A stretch of 57,065 bases of DNA. Source: Natrialba hulunbeirensis JCM 10989 (GTDB lineage Archaea; Halobacteriota; Halobacteria; Halobacteriales; Natrialbaceae). The notes beneath the pieces are model-generated. The model was given only the letters and a program-made list of their open reading frames with translations. It was not told where the DNA came from and did not search any database. The translations under genes and the position numbers were made by a program. Below, piece after piece: positions 34,597 through 42,334 of the stretch; within the stretch, counting starts at the first letter, position 1, and each line of letters opens with the position of its first letter. The stretch is from assembly GCF_000337575.1 (NCBI RefSeq), contig NZ_AOIM01000012.1:72614-129678 (forward strand). The letters run 5' to 3'.

Positions 34597-34797
34597 TTAC
34601 GCGTTGTTCATTCGCTTGCTCTCACGGTTACCACAGCGCTGGCACTCGCGAACGCGGTACGGTTCACGCGAGTACCGCGCGTTAGCGCCTTCGCCGCCTT
34701 CAGTAACGAGCTGCACAGAAACTTCGTGTAAGGTGTCAACTTCACAGACTTCACAGGGTTCAGTCATCCCGTTTGACACACCATCAGTCGTTGCCAT
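34597..34797 (-). CDS. Small zinc-ribbon protein
   Basis: 66 residues with two Cys pairs, PCEVCEVDTLHEVSV and RECQRCGNRES, spaced about 38 residues apart as a zinc beta-ribbon (DUF7835-like). The start at 34797 (MATTDGVSNG) is preferred because ATATATCATATG lies 20-32 bases upstream; an internal ATG (MTEPCEVC) is also possible. It lies 98 bases before the XRE regulator on the same strand. The role is unknown; such ribbons often bind nucleic acid or protein partners. Confidence 0.7.
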   Translation of the reverse strand: MATTDGVSNGMTEPCEVCEVDTLHEVSVQLVTEGGEGANARYSREPYRVRECQRCGNRESKRMNNA

Positions 34798-35037
34798 ACT
34801 CGTCACTCTCACCAACATATGATATATCCCGATCAGCGGATTCGAACGCAGAGAAGGGGTATATATAGGTATCTTCAGGAATTGAGAATAGCGGCAAGAG
34901 TATACTGTTCTACGCTGACATTACCGCGGTCCGTGTCAGTACTAGCCAATACGTTTCGGCCAATAAAAATATAACGGATGGAGAAAGTCGGCCTGACTGG
35001 GAAAGCCTTTTGCTGTGACTCGCGCAACGGGTTAGAC

Positions 35038-35388
35038 ATGAATGAGGAGTCCTCCATCGAGGAAATTCTCGATACGATCGGGGACGAGCATGCGCGGACC
35101 ATTCTCGCCTCGATCAGTCGTGAGCCGGGCTCGGCAAAGGAGCTCGCAGAGCGACTCGAGCTCTCACAGCCGACGATATATCGTCGCCTCGACGTCCTCA
35201 AAGAGAACGAACTGATCAATGACCGGACGCTCGTCGCCGACGACGGGAATCACTACAAGGAGTACACGTGCAACTTCAATAGCACCGTCATCTCGCTGGA
35301 AGACGACGAGTACGACGTTCGAATCTTCCGTGAGGAGAACCTCCCTGACCGATTCACGCGACTGTGGGACGAACTCGGAGTCCAGTAG
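35038..35388 (+). CDS. Winged helix-turn-helix regulator (ArsR-like)
   Basis: A 116-residue wHTH protein: IEEILDTIGDEHARTILASI (about 6-25), recognition helix region AKELAERLELSQPTIYRRLD (about 33-52) and wing NELINDRTLVADDGNHYKEY. The C-terminal part (VISLEDDEYDVRIFRE) is typical of the haloarchaeal ArsR-type regulators that occur with DUF7521 membrane proteins, as here. The start at 35038 is taken because the TATA-like AAAAATATA (34965-34973) overlaps the region just before the upstream ATG at 34978, so that ATG would lie at or before the transcription start. Confidence 0.82.
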   Translation: MNEESSIEEILDTIGDEHARTILASISREPGSAKELAERLELSQPTIYRRLDVLKENELINDRTLVADDGNHYKEYTCNFNSTVISLEDDEYDVRIFREENLPDRFTRLWDELGVQ

Positions 35389-35508
35389 TGATCGCTGGAC
35401 GCGTGATGATGATGGCAGTGGCGACGATACCTCGATACCGGTGCGAGTACAGCTCCGAAATCGACTCAGCCAACGGAGAGACGACTCCTCTCAGTGCGAT
35501 TCGGTCGA

Positions 35509-35562
35509 CGAATACGGACACAGACACGGATACGGATACGGACACAAATACAGACACGAATA
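35509..35562. repeat. Hexanucleotide repeat, nine units
   Basis: Nine tandem hexamers of the form RRAYAC (GAATAC, GGACAC, AGACAC, GGATAC, GGATAC, GGACAC, AAATAC, AGACAC, GAATAC) between the wHTH and DUF7521 genes. A frame through it would give Asp-Thr repeats but has no convincing start. Confidence 0.75.
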
Positions 35563-35620
35563 CGGAACCAACGCGCCTGCCAAAACCGCTACAACCCCTC
35601 CCTCCAACACTCTTTCACTT

Positions 35621-35629
35621 AGGTGATCT
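35621..35629 (+). promoter_or_regulatory. Strong Shine-Dalgarno site of the DUF7521 gene
   Basis: AGGTGATCT matches the complement of the 16S rRNA 3' end (GATCACCT) over eight bases and lies about seven bases before the ATG at 35636, fixing that start. Confidence 0.65.
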
Positions 35630-35635
35630 CCACTA

Positions 35636-35911
35636 ATGCTCGACGCACTCGCAGAGGGGGTCCTCATGCTGATGCAACTGACCGTCTTTGCACTGGCACT
35701 CGGCCTCACCCTCATCAGCTTTCAATCGTACACGAAGAGTCAGTCGAAACGACTCGAGTCGGCGTTCATCGGCTTCGCCTTCCTCAGTATGGGCGTTGCC
35801 CTGACGACGATCACGTCACAGCTCCCATCGGCCGCAACGGCGTTCTACATCGTCGAAACGATTCCGTTCATCGTCGGCTTCGGCATGCTGTACGTCTCGC
35901 TGTACCGGTAG
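35636..35911 (+). CDS. DUF7521-type membrane protein
   Basis: 91 residues with three predicted helices: LMLMQLTVFALALGLTLISF (about 9-28), SAFIGFAFLSMGVALTTI (about 41-58) and AFYIVETIPFIVGFGMLYVS (about 69-88), and a short basic loop (KSQSKRLE). The combination of a wHTH regulator followed by a small membrane protein of this type is common in haloarchaea, where the membrane protein may act as sensor for the regulator. The Shine-Dalgarno site at 35621-35629 makes the start secure. The signal sensed is unknown. Confidence 0.78.
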   Translation: MLDALAEGVLMLMQLTVFALALGLTLISFQSYTKSQSKRLESAFIGFAFLSMGVALTTITSQLPSAATAFYIVETIPFIVGFGMLYVSLYR

Positions 35912-35926
35912 CCAAACACCGCCAGA

Positions 35927-36682
35927 TTACTCCGACTCGAACGCTGGTTCTACCGTCTCGACACGCGACTCGACCCACGAGGCCGCCGCAGCAACCGACT
36001 CCGCGGTCGTCCCGGTGATCCGAATCCGCCCCGGTCGCTGCTCGCTGCGCGGATAGCTCCCCACACTGACATCGAACTCGTTCGTAACGGACTCGAGTAC
36101 GTCGTGCAGCGAGCCCTCGGGAGCGGGGGTGTAGATCGTCCGCGCGACGGCTTCGCCGGAGAACTCGTCGGCGACGGTGTCGAACATTGCGCGCATTTCG
36201 TCGGGAATACCGGCAAAGACGTAGACGCCGTCGACGACGCAGCCGGGAGCCCAGCCCTCGTCGACGACGATGGGGGTTGCACCCTCGGGGAGTGAGGCGG
36301 CGACCTCGAGGTCGAGTTGGAGGTCGTAGTCGGCGACCAGCTCCGGGTTTTCCTCCCGGAATGCGGCGGCTTTCTCGCGCAGTCGGTCGTAAATCTCCTC
36401 GAAGACGACGAATTCGCGGTCGAGGCCGTCGGCAACAGCAGGAACAGTCACGTCGTCAGGCGTACCGCCGATGCCGCCGGTGACGATGATCGCGTCGAAC
36501 TCGGGGTCGTCGTGCCAGCGAGCGACGGTGCTCGCGATGAGCTCGCGTTCGTCGGGCACCGTCAGGATGCGCCTGACGGTCGCACCGCGCTCGCTGAGCC
36601 GTGCGGCGAGCCAGGAGGCGTTGGTGTTGGTCGTCTGCCCGGCGAGGAGTTCGTCGCCGACGGTGAGGAGTGCGACGTTCAT
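35927..36682 (-). CDS. CinA/MoaB-like molybdopterin-binding protein
   Basis: A 251-residue protein of the competence/damage-inducible CinA family (MoCF fold). Residues 1-170 hold the fold: VALLTVGDELLAGQTTNTNA (about 3-22) and the GG motif VTGGIGGTPDDVTVPAVADG (about 68-87), which in MoaB and MogA binds the pterin. The C-terminal part (about 170-251) is the short CinA-type KH-like segment and not the amidohydrolase part seen in full-length bacterial CinA. Archaeal members are usually this short form, and some CinA proteins act as ADP-ribose pyrophosphatases. The exact substrate is unknown. Confidence 0.83.
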   Translation of the reverse strand: MNVALLTVGDELLAGQTTNTNASWLAARLSERGATVRRILTVPDERELIASTVARWHDDPEFDAIIVTGGIGGTPDDVTVPAVADGLDREFVVFEEIYDRLREKAAAFREENPELVADYDLQLDLEVAASLPEGATPIVVDEGWAPGCVVDGVYVFAGIPDEMRAMFDTVADEFSGEAVARTIYTPAPEGSLHDVLESVTNEFDVSVGSYPRSEQRPGRIRITGTTAESVAAAASWVESRVETVEPAFESE

Positions 36683-36706
36683 ATCGACGGTTCGGGCTCG
36701 ACTCAG

Positions 36707-37861
36707 TTAGCGTCCGCGGCTTGGCTTGCGTGCGCGGTCGTCACTGGGACCCGGATCACTGCTTGCTCCGCCGTTATTAGTCGGCTCCGACCGTGCACGT
36801 AGTCGTTCGATCCGTGCGCCGAACAATGGGTTTGGAGAGAACCACTCCCGTCCCGGATCGGTATCGTGAGCGAACCCACCCGTTTCAACAGCGTGCTCGA
36901 TGGCATCCGCGAGGACGGCAGCGCCGACTTCGTCGGCGGCCCGCCTGTCGGCGTCGAACCGCAGCCGTCTGGTTCCGCTCCATCCGAGCAGGACGATACC
37001 GAGTGCGAGGACCGTACCGACAGCAGCCGCGCCGAGGAAGAACGCGAGAAGGAAGCCTACAGCTGCACCGAGAAGTGGCAGCATCACGACCAGCGTACTG
37101 TAACAGCGCTTTTGCTCACGCCGCGCGACGACCAGTGCTGTGAGCGCAGCGTCGTCGAGCGACTCGAGTGCCGCCCGCGAGACGAACAGCACTCGATACT
37201 GCGGCGGCCCGGCGAGACGACTGGTCAGGAACTGCATCTCGGAGTCGACGACACGAACGCGGACGGAGCGTGGTGTGAGCGCCGCGGACTCGAGTATGTC
37301 TGCGAGCCGATTTCGTTCAGCGTCGGTTGGCTGGCGGACAGGGGACAACAGCGAAATGAGAATCGGCGCAGTGAGCCAGCAGAGGAGACCGATGACCGGC
37401 ACGAGTGCGAGTATAGCGAGTGGGCCGCCCTGTAGGACCGGTCGAACGACGGTGGGGAAGCCGAACGCGAGAACGATGATCGTCGTTAGAGCGCGAGCGT
37501 ACCGCCGGCAAACACATGTCGGGTCAGCAGGGTGGAACAGGTCGGGTGTCGCTCGAAGGGTACCGGCGACGGACGCCGTTCCGACGGCTCCACCAGCGAG
37601 TCCGACCAGTAGCACTGCGAAGCCATCGGAAATGAGTCGGGGAACCGTAGCGTGTCCGAAATCGAAGTTGAACCAGAGAACAAAGGCAATAGCGGCTGCG
37701 AGGCCTGTTGCGATCACGTTCAATCTGCGTGTTGCCGTTTCTCCACTGAGCCGAGATGCGACGTGGCCGTACAGAACGCCGATGCCACCGGCAACGATTG
37801 TGGCGAGAGCGACGGTGACGGCAAGTGAGAGCCAGCCACCGACGGTGATTTCCAGCGACAT
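36707..37861 (-). CDS. M48-like membrane protein without zinc site
   Basis: A 384-residue membrane protein with the layout of HtpX/M48 peptidases: N-terminal helices (about 8-28, 48-68, 78-100, 122-150), the prime segment LADILESAALTPRSVRVRVVDSEM-like (about 189-212), then the position where M48 enzymes have the HExxH helix. Here that position reads ALTALVVARREQKRC, without His, Glu or His, and the later metal ligand region reads FDADRRAADEVG instead of the E-x3-D pattern. The C-terminal NPLFGARIERLRAR matches the family end. It should be a dead homologue, perhaps a regulator or substrate-binding partner. The TATA-like TTTATAT about 22-29 bases before the ATG supports the start. It is divergent from the toxin-antitoxin pair. 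Confidence 0.72.
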   Translation of the reverse strand: MSLEITVGGWLSLAVTVALATIVAGGIGVLYGHVASRLSGETATRRLNVIATGLAAAIAFVLWFNFDFGHATVPRLISDGFAVLLVGLAGGAVGTASVAGTLRATPDLFHPADPTCVCRRYARALTTIIVLAFGFPTVVRPVLQGGPLAILALVPVIGLLCWLTAPILISLLSPVRQPTDAERNRLADILESAALTPRSVRVRVVDSEMQFLTSRLAGPPQYRVLFVSRAALESLDDAALTALVVARREQKRCYSTLVVMLPLLGAAVGFLLAFFLGAAAVGTVLALGIVLLGWSGTRRLRFDADRRAADEVGAAVLADAIEHAVETGGFAHDTDPGREWFSPNPLFGARIERLRARSEPTNNGGASSDPGPSDDRARKPSRGR

Positions 37862-37960
37862 AGCTGGCGTTTAGGGAGCGGATATAAACGAGTTGCTCTT
37901 CTGATGGGTACTGTTGTTTATCCGGGGAACGCTTTTCCTTTCGCCCACAGTATCTCGACT

Positions 37961-38191
37961 GTGGCCGACGTAGCTCTGGACGACCGCGGCCGTCTCACGC
38001 TCCCAAAGGAGATTCGAGAACGGTACGGCGACCGCTACCACATCGTGCAGCTTCACGACGGAATCAAGCTTGTGCCAGTCGCCGAGGACCCACTCGAGGC
38101 GCTCCGGGACGAATTCGATGATGTCGAGAAATCGGCTGACGAACTTCGTGACGACGCACGAGATCTAGCCCTCGACGAGGCCGGCCGATAG
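37961..38191 (+). CDS. AbrB/MazE-type antitoxin
   Basis: A 76-residue swapped-hairpin DNA-binding protein: VALDDRGRLTLPKEIRERYG is the classic AbrB strand-turn-strand, followed by YHIVQLHDGIKLVPVAEDP and an acidic helical tail that would bind the toxin. The GTG at 37961 is chosen because homologues begin at this point and TATA-like GTTTATCC (37916-37923) lies inside the longer frame from 37904. The stop TAG is followed immediately by the ATG of the PIN toxin. It should bind its own promoter as in other antitoxins. Confidence 0.83.
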   Translation: MADVALDDRGRLTLPKEIRERYGDRYHIVQLHDGIKLVPVAEDPLEALRDEFDDVEKSADELRDDARDLALDEAGR

Positions 38192-38566
38192 ATGTACGCG
38201 GAGACCGATTTTCTGCTGGCGCTCATCAAGGACGAGGACTGGCTCGGTGATGCCGCTGAGACAGTGTATCGAGAGCATCGGGACGAACTGTGGACCTCAC
38301 AGTTCACGCTCATCGAACTCCTGATGGTCACCTACCGGGAGGACCGAGACACCGAACGCGTCGTTTCGAACGCCGCCAACCTCGTCGAGGTACGCGGTGA
38401 CGTGGAGACGGTCGTTACGGCGGCGACGTACGTCGAAGACCACGGGTTCACGCCGTTCGATGCGCTCCACCTCGTCGAATCGAGCGGTGAGACGATCGTC
38501 TCGACTGACGACACGTACGCAGACGTAGCTCCCCGACTTGACCTGAAGACGGTCGCCGAGGAGTGA
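38192..38566 (+). CDS. vapC: PIN-domain toxin (VapC-like ribonuclease)
   Basis: A 124-residue PIN domain with the acidic residues of the active site in place: Asp6 (ETDFLLALI), Glu42 (LIELLMV), Asp90 (TPFDALHLV) and Asp106/107 (STDDTYAD). PIN toxins cut tRNA or rRNA with Mg or Mn. It follows the AbrB-type antitoxin with no gap, the usual operon order. It ends 42 bases before the RfcL gene. Its RNA target cannot be told. Confidence 0.87.
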   Translation: MYAETDFLLALIKDEDWLGDAAETVYREHRDELWTSQFTLIELLMVTYREDRDTERVVSNAANLVEVRGDVETVVTAATYVEDHGFTPFDALHLVESSGETIVSTDDTYADVAPRLDLKTVAEE

Positions 38567-38608
38567 TGCTCCGCAATCCCTAAACGCGACTCGGTCCAAT
38601 AGCCAGCA

Positions 38609-40153
38609 ATGAGCGACTGGACCGAAACGTACCGTCCGACGACGCTGTCGGAGGTACGCGGGAACAACAAGGCCCGTGACAAACTCAAGGAGTGGGCCGA
38701 GACCTGGGACGACCACCGGGACGCGGTGATCGTCCACGGGAGCCCCGGCGTCGGGAAGACCTCGGCCGCCCACGCGCTGGCGAACGATCTGGGGTGGCCC
38801 GTGATGGAACTCAACGCCAGCGACAGCCGCGGGGCCGACGTCATCGAGCGCGTCGCCGGCGAGGCCGCAAAGAGCGGGACACTCACCGGCGGCGAGTCGG
38901 GCCGACGGCTGGTCATTCTGGATGAAGCGGACAACTTCCACGGCAACGCCGACTACGGCGGCTCGCGTGAGGTCACTCGCGTCGTCAAGAGCGCCAACCA
39001 GCCGATGGTGCTCGTGGCCAACGAGTTCTACGACATGAGCCAGAGCCTCCGCAGCGCCTGCGAGACGATCGAGTTCCGCGACGTTTCGAAGCGCTCGATC
39101 GTTCCCGTCCTGCGGGATATCTGTCGGCGCGAGGATATCGAGTTCGAGGACGAAGCCCTGCAGAAGATTGCCGAGGACACGAGCGGAGACCTCCGATCCG
39201 CGGTCAACGACCTTCAGGCAGTCGCCGAGGAGGCTGAACGACTAACCGTCGACGACGTGGTGACTGGCGACCGTGACACCACGGAAGGCATCTTCGACTT
39301 CCTTGACACGCTCATCAAGGAAGAAGACGCCGAAGGAGCACTCAAAGCGTCCTACGACGTCGACGAGAATCCGGACGAGATGCTAAACTGGATCGAGGAC
39401 AACGTCCCCAAGGACTACCAGGGCGCGGAACTGGCAGACGCCTACGAGTTCCTCGCAAACGCCGACCGCTGGCTGGGCCGGGTTCGCTCGACGCAGAACT
39501 ACTCGTTCTGGCGCTACGCCTCGGACAACATGACTGCCGGCGTCGCCGCCTCCCGCCGCGAGCCCAAAGGCGGCTGGACCAGGTACGGCCCGCCGAGCTA
39601 CTGGCGCAAACTCGGCAGCAGCAAGGGCACACGCAAGACACGCGACGCAATCGCCGAACGGATCGCCGAGCGCGAGGGGACGAGTGTCGGGACGGCCCGC
39701 CGGGAAATCATGCCCTTCCTCTCGGCGATGACCCACCACTGCAAGAACAGAGAGTTGACCGTGCGGATGGCCGCGACGTACGACCTCGACGAGAAGGAAG
39801 TCTCGTTCGTAACGGGCAGCGGAAAGAGCACCAACAAGGTCCAGTCGATCGTCGAGGACGCCGAAGAGCTGATTACCGAGCAGACGGTCGAACACTCCGG
39901 TTCCGCGTTCTTCAACGCGTCCGATTCCGAGACTGATCCAGAAGCGGAGACGGACGCGAAAGCGGATTCACCGGCCGGTGACGAGGCGTCCCAGGCAGCC
40001 AGCGATGGCCAGGGACAGGGTCAGGAAACGCTCGTCTCTGCGGGAGAGGACGGGAACAGTTCGTCTAGCGATGAACCGGCCGACGAACCCGCTGAAACAG
40101 GTGCCCCGGACGAGACTGACGACGATCAATCCGGCCTGAACGACTTTTTCTGA
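38609..40153 (+). CDS. rfcL: Replication factor C large subunit
   Basis: The clamp-loader large subunit (514 residues), which with RfcS loads PCNA onto primed DNA using ATP. Walker A is HGSPGVGKTSAAHAL (about 44-58), Walker B VILDEADNF (about 98-106), and the family continues with sensor-1 VLVANEFYD and a helical collar. The C-terminal 90 residues are acidic and low-complexity and end in QSGLNDFF, a PCNA-interacting (PIP) box of the form Q-x-x-L-x-x-F-F. A TATA-like CCTAAACG is about 25 bases before the ATG, so the mRNA is probably leaderless and independent of the toxin gene. Confidence 0.96.
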   Translation: MSDWTETYRPTTLSEVRGNNKARDKLKEWAETWDDHRDAVIVHGSPGVGKTSAAHALANDLGWPVMELNASDSRGADVIERVAGEAAKSGTLTGGESGRRLVILDEADNFHGNADYGGSREVTRVVKSANQPMVLVANEFYDMSQSLRSACETIEFRDVSKRSIVPVLRDICRREDIEFEDEALQKIAEDTSGDLRSAVNDLQAVAEEAERLTVDDVVTGDRDTTEGIFDFLDTLIKEEDAEGALKASYDVDENPDEMLNWIEDNVPKDYQGAELADAYEFLANADRWLGRVRSTQNYSFWRYASDNMTAGVAASRREPKGGWTRYGPPSYWRKLGSSKGTRKTRDAIAERIAEREGTSVGTARREIMPFLSAMTHHCKNRELTVRMAATYDLDEKEVSFVTGSGKSTNKVQSIVEDAEELITEQTVEHSGSAFFNASDSETDPEAETDAKADSPAGDEASQAASDGQGQGQETLVSAGEDGNSSSSDEPADEPAETGAPDETDDDQSGLNDFF

Positions 40154-40315
40154 CCAAGTGCATCCGATTTGGCCGTCGACAGTGTCTACATCCGATTACG
40201 AGTCCAATTCTCCAGAGATGTAGAAAGACCTATACGTTCCGCGTAAACACGTCGTCGTAATCGCGGTTCGGTCCAGTGGTCGCCGCCCTGAGTACCGGTC
40301 CACACGAGTTAGCAC

Positions 40316-40933
40316 ATGAACGACGGAACCGACTTCACAACGGGTGACAGCGATACCAACAGCCACACACCAGACACCAGTGACGCAGGCGACAGTGAAA
40401 ACGACACCGAGACCAAGACCAGAACTGAACCAAATCGCCGGAAAGCCCTCCTGTTACTCCTCGTCGGTGTCGGCATCATCTGGCTCGGCTACTCCGACTA
40501 CACTACCCAGGAGGAGCGCCTCGAGAACGCAGTCGAGGTCGACGCCGAAATCGTCGAGACGGACGTCGACCGACGAAGTTCAAGCAGCGGCAGTAGCGGC
40601 TCCACGTACTACCCCGTCGTCGAATTCGAATACAGCTACGAGGAGTCGACGTACACCAGTTCGAATCTCCACGCGAGTGACTCTCGCAGCGGGCACTCGA
40701 GTCGGTCGGCAGCCCAGTCGATCACCGACGAGTACCCGGAAGGTGAGCAAGTGACGGCATATCTCGATCCGAGCGAGCCCGAGGCGGCGTTTCTCGAGAC
40801 GGAGCAGTCGAACGCCCCCTTCCTCTGGATGGTGTTGGGTGCGTTCTTCGTGCTGGTCGGGGGTGGAATGGTCGTGAAGGGACAGTTAGCGACGCGGGGA
40901 AGCGAGGAGAATGAGCAGGCGGAGTGGCAGTAG
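40316..40933 (+). CDS. DUF3592 membrane protein
   Basis: A 205-residue protein: acidic Thr/Asp N-tail (about 1-40), helix KALLLLLVGVGIIWLGYSDY (about 43-62), an extracytoplasmic beta domain with VVEFEYSYEESTYTSSNLHA and EGEQVTAYLDPSEPEAAFLE, and a second helix FLWMVLGAFFVLVGGGMVV (about 165-183). The domain with YPVVEFEY...GEQVTAYLDP is typical of DUF3592. The Ser-rich run between strands varies. The function of the family is unknown. Confidence 0.83.
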   Translation: MNDGTDFTTGDSDTNSHTPDTSDAGDSENDTETKTRTEPNRRKALLLLLVGVGIIWLGYSDYTTQEERLENAVEVDAEIVETDVDRRSSSSGSSGSTYYPVVEFEYSYEESTYTSSNLHASDSRSGHSSRSAAQSITDEYPEGEQVTAYLDPSEPEAAFLETEQSNAPFLWMVLGAFFVLVGGGMVVKGQLATRGSEENEQAEWQ

Positions 40934-41014
40934 CGCCACAGGGGGTCCGAGTCTCACGTAGAACAGACGCTGAGCGGAAGCGAGACCAAGGCCAGCCAAC
41001 ACATCGAACGGCCG

Positions 41015-42250
41015 CTACAATACACCGAGTTCAGAGCCGACCGTCCGGAACGCCTCCAGACACGTGATAATGTCGTCGCGGTCGTGTGTCGCGATGGGTG
41101 CGACACGAAGCCGACTCTCGCCCTCAGGTACCGCTGGCGGCCGAATCGGTGGGACGACGATCTCGCGGGCGCGAAGCCCGTCCGCGAACGCGAGCGCATC
41201 TCGCTGGTCGCCGACGACAACCGGGAGAATCTGAGACTCACCCGGGATCGAGAATCCCATCGTCTCGAGTCCGTCTCGGAGATGCGCGACGTTCTCCCAG
41301 AGCTGTTCGCGCGCCTCGCTGTGACGTGCAAGATGGAGCGCCTCGCTCGCGGCCGCGGCTGCCGTCGGCGCGAGTCCCGTCGAGAAGGCGAACGAGCGGG
41401 CCTCGTTGAGCAGACTCTCGATGAGCGCGTCGCTGCCGGCGACGTAGCCGCCTTGGCTCGCCAGCGCCTTCGAGAGGGTACCCATCTGGATGTGAACCCG
41501 GTCCTCGAGTCCCTCCGCCTGCACGACGCCGCCGCCGTCCACGTAGAGCCCCGTCGCGTGGGCCTCGTCGACCATCACCCACGCGCCGAACTCCTCGGCG
41601 AGGTCACAGAGTGCCGAGAGCGGGGCGACGGTACCGTCGACGCTAAAGACCGTGTCGGTCACGATGAGCCAGGACTCGTCCTCGCCGTCCGCGTCCGTTC
41701 CCGTGCTGGCGTCGGCTGCGGCACGGGACTCGAGTGCATCACGCAGACTCGCCGGATCGCAGTGGTCGTAGACGACGGTCTCACAGTCGGCGAGTCGGCA
41801 GCCGTCGATGAGGCTCGCGTGGTTGCGTTCGTCGGAGAAGATGACGTCCGGCTCGAGTGCGGTGATCGTGCCGACGTTCGCGGCGTAGCCGGAGGAGAAC
41901 GCGAGCGCGCGCTCGGTGCCCTTGGTTTCGGCGAGCAGGCGCTCCAGATCGTGGTGGACCATGGTGTCGCCGGTGATAATGCGGCTCGCACCGGCACCAG
42001 TACCGACGGTGGCGGCGGCCTGTCGCGCGGCGTCTTGCACCTGCTGGTCGTCTGTCAGCCCGAGATAGTTGTTCGAGGAGAAAACGAGCGCCTCGTCGGC
42101 GTCGAGTACCGGCAGGTCGCCGCCGGCGGCGTCTGCGAAGTACCCACGCTCGGCGACCCGATCGACGGGAGAGAGCGTCCGTTTTTGCGCGCGTTCCTCG
42201 AGTGTCCCCAGTCGGCCCTCGAGGTCGAACCCGCGGTCGCAGTCTTCCAT
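41015..42250 (-). CDS. bioF: Alpha-oxoamine synthase (BioF/Kbl type)
   Basis: A 411-residue PLP enzyme that joins an acyl-CoA to an amino acid with loss of CO2 or as ligase: either 8-amino-7-oxononanoate synthase of biotin synthesis or 2-amino-3-ketobutyrate CoA ligase. Signatures are SSNNYLGLTDDQ, GTGAGASRIITGDTMVHHDLE, FSSGYAANVG, DEAHATGLYVD (PLP Asp and His) and the Schiff-base lysine in GTLSKALASQGGYVAG. No bioA, bioD or bioB lies next to it, so assignment to biotin synthesis is only probable. TATA-like GAGTAAAACC is 26-35 bases before the ATG. It is upstream of nothing on its strand in this part except unrelated genes. Confidence 0.85.
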   Translation of the reverse strand: MEDCDRGFDLEGRLGTLEERAQKRTLSPVDRVAERGYFADAAGGDLPVLDADEALVFSSNNYLGLTDDQQVQDAARQAAATVGTGAGASRIITGDTMVHHDLERLLAETKGTERALAFSSGYAANVGTITALEPDVIFSDERNHASLIDGCRLADCETVVYDHCDPASLRDALESRAAADASTGTDADGEDESWLIVTDTVFSVDGTVAPLSALCDLAEEFGAWVMVDEAHATGLYVDGGGVVQAEGLEDRVHIQMGTLSKALASQGGYVAGSDALIESLLNEARSFAFSTGLAPTAAAAASEALHLARHSEAREQLWENVAHLRDGLETMGFSIPGESQILPVVVGDQRDALAFADGLRAREIVVPPIRPPAVPEGESRLRVAPIATHDRDDIITCLEAFRTVGSELGVL

Positions 42251-42334
42251 TCGCCTGAAGGGAGTCCGTGGCGTGGTTTTACTCTCACGGTTCCGTTTTC
42301 ATAAGGAAGTTGGCACGACGGGGCGCGTTGGGAG

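Noticed and set aside
35364..35636. 90-codon frame with Asp-Thr repeat between the wHTH and DUF7521 genes
   Set aside because: The acidic repeat comes from the hexamer run; the rest has no halophilic composition and overlaps the end of the wHTH gene.
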